Below are positions 25,746 through 33,412 of a stretch of 64,000 nt of DNA, piece after piece. The stretch spans positions 50,951 to 114,950 of the forward strand of contig JAUXTQ010000011.1 of assembly GCA_030678995.1 (NCBI GenBank), in the 5' to 3' direction. Source of the DNA: Caulobacter sp. (GTDB lineage Bacteria > Pseudomonadota > Alphaproteobacteria > Caulobacterales > Caulobacteraceae). The first letter of the stretch is position 1. The number at the start of each line of letters is the position of its first letter. The translations under genes were made by a program, and so were the position numbers. The notes beneath the pieces are model-generated. The model searched no databases. It saw nothing but the letters and a program-made list of their open reading frames with translations, and was not told where the DNA came from.

Positions 25746-26573
25746 TCAGATCGGATCGATCAGACCCGTGCGGACCGCCAGCGCGACCGCCTCGATCCGG
25801 GTGCGGACGCGCAGCTTGGCGCAGGTCTTTTCGAGGTCGCGCAGCACCGCCCCGCCCGCCTCGGCGTAGGCCTCGACGCCGACGAACCGGACCCGCCGAT
25901 CCTCGACCGGAACCTTGGCCTCGGTCATGGCGCGGCGGATGGCGTAGGCGGGCGTATGCGGCCCGATCTGGTCGAACACCTGCCGCTGGCGCTCATGGTC
26001 CTCGCTGACCGCGAAGGCCATCAGCTGGTCCAGGGTGACGCCGCCGCCGCGATAGGCGGCGATCAGGTCCGGGGCGACCGCGCCGAGCCGCAGCCGCTGG
26101 CGCACGACGTGGGCCGAGACGCCGAAGCGAGCGGCGATCTCCTCCGGCCCGTAGCCCCGTTCCTCGGCCAGCCGCCGGAAGGCCTCGAACTGGTCGGCGG
26201 GATGCATGGCCTCCCGGGTGACGTTCTCGTCGAGGCTGATCTCGTGGGCGTCGTTGTCGGCATCCACGATCACCCGCACCGGATGGGTGCGCTTGATCTG
26301 CTTGCGCTTGGCCAGCAGCCGCAGCCCCTGACGGCGCCCCTCTCCGATGGTGACGAGGTAGGCGCCGGTGGGCGCGCCCTCCCCGTCCCGCTCGATCTCG
26401 ACCACGGGCGGCTGCAACACCCCCTTGGCCTTGATGGAGGCGGCGAGGGCCTCGATGGTCGCGAGCGCGTGCGGGGTCTTCCTCGCGTTCTTCGGCGAGG
26501 CCTTGAGCCGGTTCAGCGGCACGCTGATCTCCGCGCCGTGCTGCGGCGCGGTGGCGATGGGTTGAGCAGTCAT
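25746..26573 (-). CDS. ParB-like protein, truncated, with a LuxR-type tail
   Basis: Starts at ATG 26573 (MTAQPIATAPQHGAEISVPL) behind a perfect AAGGAGG; 275 residues. The ParB N-terminal domain is clear (LKASPKNARKTP, LVTIGEGRRQGLRLLAKR, SLDENVTREAMHPADQFEAF), followed by the HTH region (GPEEIAARFGVSAHVVRQRL). Plasmid-type relatives go on for several hundred residues after VGVEAYAEAGGAVLRDL. Here the last 28 residues instead read EKTCAKLRVRTRIEAVALAV and RTGLIDPI, which looks like the end of a LuxR-family DNA-binding domain. I infer a recombination junction near 25833. Partition function is probably lost. Confidence 0.7.
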   Translation of the reverse strand: MTAQPIATAPQHGAEISVPLNRLKASPKNARKTPHALATIEALAASIKAKGVLQPPVVEIERDGEGAPTGAYLVTIGEGRRQGLRLLAKRKQIKRTHPVRVIVDADNDAHEISLDENVTREAMHPADQFEAFRRLAEERGYGPEEIAARFGVSAHVVRQRLRLGAVAPDLIAAYRGGGVTLDQLMAFAVSEDHERQRQVFDQIGPHTPAYAIRRAMTEAKVPVEDRRVRFVGVEAYAEAGGAVLRDLEKTCAKLRVRTRIEAVALAVRTGLIDPI

Positions 26574-26854
26574 GTCTGCCTCCTTTGGGCATGGGTTGCA
26601 GGCACGCGAGGCGCGCGCCTGAAACCCTGCCCGTCGGCGAGACCGGGGTAGCAAAGGCCAGGGCGGACCGGCCGGAGGGGGATCGCCCGGCCTGCACAAG
26701 CCTGACCGCCGTGACGATGCTGATCCTCCTCGCCGGCGCGGAAGGTCGGGGAGACCGGCCGGTCCGGCGGCGCAGCCGCTTCACCCTGTCCTGCGCGAGG
26801 GCGGAGCCCTTAGCGCTTTCGACCTTGAAAGGCCCGTGGCCTGCCCGCATGGGC

Positions 26855-27811
26855 TCAGGGGCCTTCGTTGTCCGACGTGACGGCGGGCTGGACGCGGATC
26901 GGCCAGTCGCCCGATCGCGCCGCGTCGCCGGCGTCGTCGAGGGAGGCGGCGCTGATGATCGCCCGAAACTCGTCGACCAGCTCGGGATGCCGGGTGGTCA
27001 GGTGGCGCTCGATGTGGGCGTTGCTCAACAGGCGATTGAGGTAGCCGCTGGCGACGACGAGATGCAGGACATCGTCCCCGTAGGAAGCCTCGATCGCCCT
27101 GAAGTCCTGCGTCAACGACGCCATCTCCCGCTCCATGCGCGCCATCTGGTCGGAGGTCATGCCGCCGACGCGCTTGGGCTTGTCCTGACGCACGAGGTCG
27201 GCCTGACGGGTCGCGGCCAGCAGCGCCTTGGCGTAGGCGGAGGTGAAGTTGTTCGCCGACAGCATCAGTTCGGCCGCCTCCACCTGTCGCATCGGCCGCA
27301 TCTTGCGAAGCACGTCGAAGGTCACCGGATTGACCGTGTGGTTCTTCAGCAGCTCGACGACCTCGGGGGCGACTCCCTCCAACAGGCTGCGCCGCCGCTT
27401 GATCGCCTTGACGTCCACGTCGAGGGCCTTGGCCAGCTTCTCCTCGGACACCCCGCGCTCAAGGGCGCGGACGATCATGTAGTGCTCCTGGATGGTCGCC
27501 AGTCGGTTGACCCGCCGGTTATAGGTGAAGGCCTCGTCGTCGTCGGCGACCAGACAGCGCGTCTCGGTCTCGCCGAGGTCCTTCAGGACCGCCAGCCGGA
27601 CATGCCCGTCGAGCAGCATCCAGGCGCCGGGCGATTTGGGCCGCGCCACCACGAGCGGCTCGATGACCCCGACCTCGGCGACCGACCGGGCGATCCGGCG
27701 ATACTTGACCGAGCGGATGACCTCGTCGGCGAGCCGCCGCAGCGGGAGAATGTCCGAAAGGCGGATGGTCTCGAGGCGGGTCTCGAACGCCGCCCTCACG
27801 GTCCCGCTCAT
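26855..27811 (-). CDS. RepB/ParB-like protein with RepB C-terminal domain
   Basis: A 318-residue protein starting at ATG 27811. The ParB-like nuclease domain occupies about 15-110 (LADEVIRSVKYRRIARSVAE, WMLLDGHVRLAVLKDLGETE), then an HTH (SEEKLAKALDVDVKAIKRRR) and the helical C-terminal region of plasmid RepB proteins (VLRKMRPMRQVEAAELMLSA). It begins one base after the stop of the upstream ParB-like gene (27813), so the two are coupled. Function on an integrated element is likely regulation or segregation, but this is inference. Confidence 0.82.
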   Translation of the reverse strand: MSGTVRAAFETRLETIRLSDILPLRRLADEVIRSVKYRRIARSVAEVGVIEPLVVARPKSPGAWMLLDGHVRLAVLKDLGETETRCLVADDDEAFTYNRRVNRLATIQEHYMIVRALERGVSEEKLAKALDVDVKAIKRRRSLLEGVAPEVVELLKNHTVNPVTFDVLRKMRPMRQVEAAELMLSANNFTSAYAKALLAATRQADLVRQDKPKRVGGMTSDQMARMEREMASLTQDFRAIEASYGDDVLHLVVASGYLNRLLSNAHIERHLTTRHPELVDEFRAIISAASLDDAGDAARSGDWPIRVQPAVTSDNEGP

Positions 27812-27812
27812 G

Positions 27813-28694
27813 CTAGCGGCCCGCGGCGCCGAGCCGCTCGGCGAGCGGTCGCGGTAGGGTGTGCATAGACTCGGCGCGCAGCAGGGTGACGAAGTGGTCG
27901 TCGTCGAGCAGGCGGCGCAGGGCGTTGACGACGAAGACCAGCCGGCTCTGGGTCAGGGCGGCCTTCTTGACGAGAAGCTTCTGCCGGTCCGTCTCCTTGC
28001 GGTTGGCCCGCACGAGGGCGTCGGCCGTCACCCGGACACGAGGCCCCCCGCCTTCCCTCGCCCCGGACCGTCCCGCCTTGCCGCTCGTCTTGCGCTGTTC
28101 GATGATCTTGCGGATCGCCAGCACCTGGTTGCCCGGCAGGGCCTTGCGCTCATAGGCCTCCGCCAGGGCTTCCTGGACCTCGCGGTCGCCGGCCTTGGCG
28201 ATCTCCATGGCGACGGTGTGGGGGATGACGCCGCGCTCGACGGCCGCGATCAACCGATCCTCGCCATTGTCGAGCAGGAAGCAGATCGCCCAGATGTATT
28301 CGGCGCTGAAGTCCGTCTTGGTCGCGATCTCCTGGGTCGAGTATCCCCGGTCCTTCAGGACCCCGATCTCCTTGACCAGCTCCAGCGGCCGGTGCTGACG
28401 CCGGGCGAGGTTCTCGACCAGGCTCATGACGAAGCAGTCTTCCTCGGAGGCCTCGGTGACCACTGCGGGGATGTCGCTCTGCCCGAGCGCCACGAAGGCC
28501 TCCAGCCGCCCCTGCCCGCAGATCAGGTCGTAGCCGCCGTCCGGTCGGGCGCTGACGGTGATCGGTTTCTTCAGGCCGAGGTTGGCGATGCTTGTGACCA
28601 GTTCCTGGAACACCCGTTTGTTGCGGGTGCGCGGGTTCAACACCGTGATCGCCGCCACCGGGATGTTGCGGATTTCAGGCACGGCGTCGGTCAT
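27813..28694 (-). CDS. Second ParB-like protein of the recombinase cassette
   Basis: A 293-residue ParB-family protein from ATG 28694. It has NPRTRNKRVFQELVTSIANL, GGYDLICGQGRLEAFVALGQ and FVMSLVENLARRQHRPLELV, the hallmark ParB boxes I and II, followed by an HTH (YSTQEIATKTDFSAEYIWAI). Residues about 210-225 are Gly/Arg-rich. It overlaps the recombinase stop by four bases and is followed one base later by the RepB-like gene, so the three genes form a compact unit. Confidence 0.85.
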   Translation of the reverse strand: MTDAVPEIRNIPVAAITVLNPRTRNKRVFQELVTSIANLGLKKPITVSARPDGGYDLICGQGRLEAFVALGQSDIPAVVTEASEEDCFVMSLVENLARRQHRPLELVKEIGVLKDRGYSTQEIATKTDFSAEYIWAICFLLDNGEDRLIAAVERGVIPHTVAMEIAKAGDREVQEALAEAYERKALPGNQVLAIRKIIEQRKTSGKAGRSGAREGGGPRVRVTADALVRANRKETDRQKLLVKKAALTQSRLVFVVNALRRLLDDDHFVTLLRAESMHTLPRPLAERLGAAGR

Positions 28695-30256
28695 GCCGCC
28701 ACGCGGATCGCGGCGCGCCGGGTGAGGTCGAAGAAGGGTTCAAGACCGTCGAACCGGAAGGCGTCAAGGAAGAGGCCGTTCGCCTCGCCCATGCGCACCT
28801 TGCCCATCGGCCCGACGTCGAGCCAGGGCAGAAGGTAGTAGTCCCGGACGGCCGTGTTGTCCGCGTCCATGCGCACGGCGATGGTGATGTCCGGCTTGAG
28901 GCTGGAATCCAGCCGCACCTTCCAGCGCAGTCCCCCGGCGGAGGTCCTCGAACAGCGGATGACGGTGACCGAGACGCTGAACTCCTGGTTCACCGTGAGC
29001 AGATCGGTGGCGGGGTCGACGACCACCGAGCCGCCCAGATGCTCGATCTGGGCGATGGTTTTGGCGACCACCTCGGGGTGAAGCGCACGCAGGACACGGT
29101 TGGTCTCGAGGAACCGGTAGTCGCGGTCGGGGGAATAGCCGACCAGCGCATAGGCGCGCAGCAACGTCCCGAAGCGCTGCCGGTAGGTCGAGCTCGACGG
29201 CATGTCCTCGACCTCGTCGATCAGCAGCCCGGAGAGGCAGCCCTTCTCACCGAGGAGCACCGTCAACCGATCCAGCAGCTGCTCGTCCGTAAACCGGCGC
29301 GTCCGGTCGGCGATGATCCGCTGGGCGGCGGCGAAGAACTCCGGATCGACGATGCCGTCGAAGACGCCGTCCGCCCGCACCCACATATCGGGCGCGTTGA
29401 GCACCCGCTTCTTCTTCAGTTTGAAGGAGACGCGATTGTAGACGTTGTTGCCGATGTATTTCTCGTTGGTCAGGACCTGGTGCACCGTCCCGCGCGTCCA
29501 GGGCCGGTCGAGGTCGGTCAGGATGCCTTCGCTGTTGAGACGGACGGCGATCTCCCGCTCGGAGCGTCGCTGCAGCACGAACATCCGGTAGATCCGCTGC
29601 ACGACATCGATCTCGTCCTGCGGGCCGGCGGTCAGGATGACGCGATCGGTCTGCAGGCTCTTGTGTTCGCCCCGATCGAGCAGGGCCTTGGGTCGCCGCT
29701 GCTCGTCGACCAGCTGGCGGCGCAGCCCGAACCCGGCTGGCCCGCCCTGGCGGTAGCCCAGTCCAATCAAGCGACACTGGCCGGTGAAGACCTTGGCGGA
29801 GAGCTCGCGGCTGTACTCGCCGGCCATGGCCCGCTTCATGCCCTTGATGATGGTGGCGGTCAGGCTGCCGTCGTTCTCGAACTGCTCGGCGCAGTAGTGG
29901 ACGCTGATCCCGGCCTCGCGGCACATGTACTCGTAGTAGGCGCTCTCGTCGGCGTCCTGGAAGCGGCCCCAACGGCTCACGTCATAGACCAGGATGACCT
30001 TGTAGTCGGCGCGTCCGGCCTGGACGTCGGCGAGCAGCTGCTTGAGCGCCTCGCGTCCATCGATCCTGAGGCCGCTCTTGCCCTGGTCGGCGTAGGTCCG
30101 CACGATCTCGAAGCCGCGCTGCTCGGCGTAGACCTGGATGATGTCGGCCTGGTTCTCGGTCGAGTATTTCTGATGCTCGGTCGACATGCGGACGTATTGC
30201 GCCGCGCGTACGGGGACGCCGTCGGTGACGTTCGGACTGGACTCCCAACGGCTCAT
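28691..30256 (-). CDS. Serine site-specific recombinase
   Basis: A 521-residue recombinase from ATG 30256 with AGGGGA 8 bases upstream. The catalytic serine is Ser25 in YVRMSTEHQ. The resolvase domain runs to about 155 (YADQGKSGLRIDGREALKQL, VILVYDVSRWGRFQDADESA), followed by the recombinase domain (about 180-300; SEREIAVRLNSEGILT, VHQVLTNEKYIGN). The C-terminal 180 residues have no zinc ribbon that I can see and are specific to this subfamily. An in-frame start at 30313 adds 19 residues with no ribosome site. It probably catalyses excision or integration of its own segment within the island. Confidence 0.87.
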   Translation of the reverse strand: MSRWESSPNVTDGVPVRAAQYVRMSTEHQKYSTENQADIIQVYAEQRGFEIVRTYADQGKSGLRIDGREALKQLLADVQAGRADYKVILVYDVSRWGRFQDADESAYYEYMCREAGISVHYCAEQFENDGSLTATIIKGMKRAMAGEYSRELSAKVFTGQCRLIGLGYRQGGPAGFGLRRQLVDEQRRPKALLDRGEHKSLQTDRVILTAGPQDEIDVVQRIYRMFVLQRRSEREIAVRLNSEGILTDLDRPWTRGTVHQVLTNEKYIGNNVYNRVSFKLKKKRVLNAPDMWVRADGVFDGIVDPEFFAAAQRIIADRTRRFTDEQLLDRLTVLLGEKGCLSGLLIDEVEDMPSSSTYRQRFGTLLRAYALVGYSPDRDYRFLETNRVLRALHPEVVAKTIAQIEHLGGSVVVDPATDLLTVNQEFSVSVTVIRCSRTSAGGLRWKVRLDSSLKPDITIAVRMDADNTAVRDYYLLPWLDVGPMGKVRMGEANGLFLDAFRFDGLEPFFDLTRRAAIRVAA

Positions 30257-30333
30257 TAGGGGTTCCCCTGCCTCCAAACGTCTCACCTCCATCAAGCGGC
30301 GGCGTCGCGACATCTACGGGGGAGGGGCGCTGA

Positions 30334-30717
30334 ATGTCGCCTACGCAGAAGGACCGAAAAGTTCGGTCGGAATCCGGAAGAAGTTTTCTTCAGCGGACGA
30401 TTCCGGAGTTGGGGCCAAGCTTCGCCGAGGCCATCGCCGACGCGCTCCGACGCGAGTTCGGCGGGACCCCGGGCGCGGTGAAGAAGGTGGTCCGGCTGAC
30501 GCGCGCCAATGAGCGCGCCGTCCGCAACTGGTTCGAAGCCAAGAACGCGCCCAGCGGCGAGAACCTGGTGATCCTGATCCGCCATTCCGACGAAGTGCTG
30601 GAGGCCGTTCTACGCCTGGCCGACCGCCAGGACCTGGTCGCCGCGCGAAAGCTCTCGGCGGCCCGGGAGAAGCTTCAGGAGATGCTGGCCATGATCGACG
30701 ACATCCAGACCGGATGA
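30334..30717 (+). CDS. Small helical DNA-binding-type protein beside the recombinase
   Basis: A 127-residue protein divergent from the recombinase, with only 77 bases between them. The central part (EAIADALRREFGGTPGAVKK, VVRLTRANERAVRNWFEAKN) resembles a helix-turn-helix in which the recognition helix follows the second turn. The C-terminus is a long charged helix. Likely a regulator of the recombinase cassette or a co-transferred accessory protein. I do not recognise a named family. Confidence 0.65.
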   Translation: MSPTQKDRKVRSESGRSFLQRTIPELGPSFAEAIADALRREFGGTPGAVKKVVRLTRANERAVRNWFEAKNAPSGENLVILIRHSDEVLEAVLRLADRQDLVAARKLSAAREKLQEMLAMIDDIQTG

Positions 30718-30773
30718 GGCGGACGGCCGATCCCGTCAGGACGATCGACCAACCGGGGGTCAAGGCGGCGCTG

Positions 30774-32513
30774 CTATTGTGGGGAGCTAGTCGCCATGAA
30801 CAGGCGCCGCCGGCGGTCTTTGAACCCACCGGACCTGAAGTAGGGCTCCAGCCACTCGTCGGTTTCGTCAAGGAACTTGGCGTTCGCCCCTGCCCCGCCG
30901 CCATGGAACTTGGCGGCGATATCTCGGAAGTAGAAGTGCCGGATCAGGCGGTCGAACTCCGTGAGATAGATGTCGGCGACGCGGGTGTTCCCCCGGATTA
31001 CCATCATGTTCTCGTCATTGCTGAGCAGCGAGGCGTCGGAGAAGTTCGCCGAACCGGTGATCACGACCGGGTCGTCCGAGAGGGGGTCGATCACCATGAA
31101 CTTGGTGTGGACGAAGAAGATGTTGCCCTTCGCCCGATAGTGCTCTTCGTCGAGGAACCAGCGCTCAAGTTCGAAACCGGGGATCGGTCGCCTCAGCGTC
31201 AGCTCGCCCTTCTTGTTCTTGGTCCAGACGTCGCCCAGAACCTGGCCTGGCACCACGATCAGATCTCGATCATCGCCGAGCAGCGCCTTTGTCTTGTGGG
31301 TCGGCGGCTTCTCCAAGAGGATGTAACGCAGGAAATCGCGGTCGATGGAGAAGGCTCTGGCCAAGGTTTCGTTGACGCCGAAGGCGCCGGTGAAGAGCAC
31401 CGTCTGGCGAGCTTCGGCGATCCGCGCGGCGTACCATTGCAGAAGGTCCTTCTTGCTTCGTGGCGAGAACACGCAGGTGACGCCGGAAGCCGGACCAGAG
31501 TCCGGCGGATCCGGGGTCAAGCCCTCAACCGCCGCCCGGCCTGCCGCCGGCTCTGGATCCCCAGCCAGGATCTCCCAATATCCCAGGAACTGGCCGGCCA
31601 CGTGAGGGTCGTCGACCTGATGGCCGACGTTGGCCTGCCCCAGGAATCCGGATGGAGTGAAGTTGGTCGATCCCGTCCAGACCGCCTGCGGCTGCCGATC
31701 CGCATTCAACCGAACAATGAACTTGTTATGCGGGATGTTGGCGCGTTTCGTCCGTTTGATGAGGACCTTGGTGGGGAAGCCGTGCGCCTTGAGCGCCGTT
31801 GCCGCGCTCTTGGTGGCCTCGGTATCGACGCGCTCGCCCTTCACCGTCATCTGACCGGCTTCATAGACGACCTTGAGATCGACGCCTCGCTCGTGGGCCG
31901 CCTTGAGGGCCATGATGATCGGCGGATAGGTGAACTCGTAGGCCGCGACGCGCAGGCCGTCTCCTGCTGGTGTTTCATCAATGAACCGCAGGCAGGCCTC
32001 AAGGAGGCCGCGCGAGAGCCAGGCGGTCTGTTCGTGCTCCGGATTGTCAGGTTCAGGCGGAGGCAGGTTGTCGAAACGCTCCGCGAACGCCTGGCTGGCG
32101 ATCGCGCCGCGATTGAACCAGATGCTGTGCGTCGCCCCGCCTTCTGTCTCAGTCGTGACATCGAGCTCGACGGCTGGGCCTTCCGTGAGGCTTCCCGGGT
32201 TCCCGTAGAGCGGGACAACGCGGAAGACGTAGGTCATTCCCGGCTTGGCGGTGTAGTCGCCCCAGATCAGGCTTTGGATCGGCTGTTCGCGGCTGGAATA
32301 GTTTCGGCCGGGCTCGGGATTCGGCGTCACCGCCCGAAAGACCTTCGATCCCGTTAGCCATCTCGGCGCGCCTTGGCCGGCCTGCCGACGAATGGCGAAA
32401 CCCCGCAATCCTTCACGAGCCTCCGCAGTGGCGTCTAGCGCCAAGAGCACCGTATGCGACCCTGCGATGGCGCGCGCGGAAATCCCGCCCTGTTGAATGA
32501 TTGCGGTCCGCAT
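30774..32513 (-). CDS. Phospholipase-D-like protein with two HKD regions
   Basis: A 579-residue protein from ATG 32513 (MRTAIIQQGGISARAIAGSH). An N-terminal beta-rich region (about 1-150) precedes two PLD half-domains. The first motif is IPHNKFIVRLN with downstream WTGSTNFTPSG; its aspartate position is a leucine, so it is degenerate. The second, VHTKFMVIDPLSDDPVVITG, then SANFSDASLL, is canonical. Stand-alone PLD proteins of this size occur as nucleases or lipases, often in accessory regions and sometimes in phage defence. No signal peptide is seen. An open frame from 32573 adds 20 residues without support. Confidence 0.8.
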   Translation of the reverse strand: MRTAIIQQGGISARAIAGSHTVLLALDATAEAREGLRGFAIRRQAGQGAPRWLTGSKVFRAVTPNPEPGRNYSSREQPIQSLIWGDYTAKPGMTYVFRVVPLYGNPGSLTEGPAVELDVTTETEGGATHSIWFNRGAIASQAFAERFDNLPPPEPDNPEHEQTAWLSRGLLEACLRFIDETPAGDGLRVAAYEFTYPPIIMALKAAHERGVDLKVVYEAGQMTVKGERVDTEATKSAATALKAHGFPTKVLIKRTKRANIPHNKFIVRLNADRQPQAVWTGSTNFTPSGFLGQANVGHQVDDPHVAGQFLGYWEILAGDPEPAAGRAAVEGLTPDPPDSGPASGVTCVFSPRSKKDLLQWYAARIAEARQTVLFTGAFGVNETLARAFSIDRDFLRYILLEKPPTHKTKALLGDDRDLIVVPGQVLGDVWTKNKKGELTLRRPIPGFELERWFLDEEHYRAKGNIFFVHTKFMVIDPLSDDPVVITGSANFSDASLLSNDENMMVIRGNTRVADIYLTEFDRLIRHFYFRDIAAKFHGGGAGANAKFLDETDEWLEPYFRSGGFKDRRRRLFMATSSPQ

Positions 32514-32748
32514 GTGCGCCTCCACCCCACGTTGGATTACAACGTTATGCAGCCGCGCAGAGGCCAGAAGCAAGCCATCACCCGCGATCCCAGCTCCGCA
32601 GACTTCAACTCATCAGCGCCAACGGAGCGGCGGGGCGGGAGTGGATAGGATTCCTGCCCCCGCGCTTCCGGACTCCTCGACCGTGCGTTTTCGGGTTTCC
32701 CCTTCGCCGCCTTTCGACTTCGATTCCGCGAAACGAGTGGAGCAAGCG

Positions 32749-33039
32749 ATGACCCAGGTTCAGCCGCCCCTGAAACGCACGATCAAGAAGCCGGAACTCC
32801 GCCAGATGGTGCCGCTCGCCGACAGCACGATCTGGGAGATGGAGCAACGCGGCCAGTTCCCTCGGCGGTTCCTGCTGACGCCGCGGTGCGTAGTCTGGGA
32901 CCTCGCCGAGGTCGAGGCTTGGCTGGACTTGCGCCGGGCCACGCCCATCGCCCGCGCCACGCCGCCGGACGTCCACAAGCGTCGCAGCCGACCGGTCAGA
33001 ACCGCGGATCGAAGCGAGGACCGGCCATTTTCGGGATGA
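32749..33039 (+). CDS. AlpA-family phage-type regulator
   Basis: A 96-residue protein from ATG 32749 with GGAG 8-11 bases upstream. It contains the AlpA helix-turn-helix: RQMVPLADSTIWEMEQRGQF, then PRRFLLTPRCVVWDLAEVEA and WLDLRRA. AlpA proteins activate integrase/excisionase genes of P4- and CP4-57-like elements. This one precedes the integrase by about 370 bases on the opposite strand. A longer open frame from 32497 lacks family sequence at its start. Confidence 0.85.
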   Translation: MTQVQPPLKRTIKKPELRQMVPLADSTIWEMEQRGQFPRRFLLTPRCVVWDLAEVEAWLDLRRATPIARATPPDVHKRRSRPVRTADRSEDRPFSG

Positions 33040-33412
33040 CCAAGCCGGGGGTGCAGGTCTGGGCCCCGCCGCCCAGGTATCGACGGCGTTCGTTCCGTTC
33101 TGTGCCATGTGCCGGCGGGCCGGCCCGAACAAATTGGACTATGACTTCGGCACCGCATTAAGGGCCGATCCAAAAGGCAGCAGGGCACGAAGGGCAGACG
33201 TTGCCCAAGGCATGGGTGCAGAGCTTAACACGCGCTAGCCAGCTCAAGCACGCAAGGCGTAGCCGGTCGCCCGGCATGGCCAAGCGTAGTTAGGGCGCAC
33301 GAAGAAAAAGATCCGCAGTTGGGGGTCGCTGATATTTCGACGATGGCCATGGTCATAATGTCGGGCGCCTTACGGCCTGAACGATTCATCCAAATTGGCT
33401 CAGCGGACGATC
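33040..33412. other. Gene-free stretch between the AlpA-type and integrase genes
   Basis: No frame on either strand shows coding character over this 370-base gap, and I see no clear repeat or palindrome. Confidence 0.5.

Noticed and set aside
29039..30259. Plus-strand 406-codon open frame opposite the recombinase
   Set aside because: Shadow of the recombinase gene, driven by high GC; no recognisable protein.
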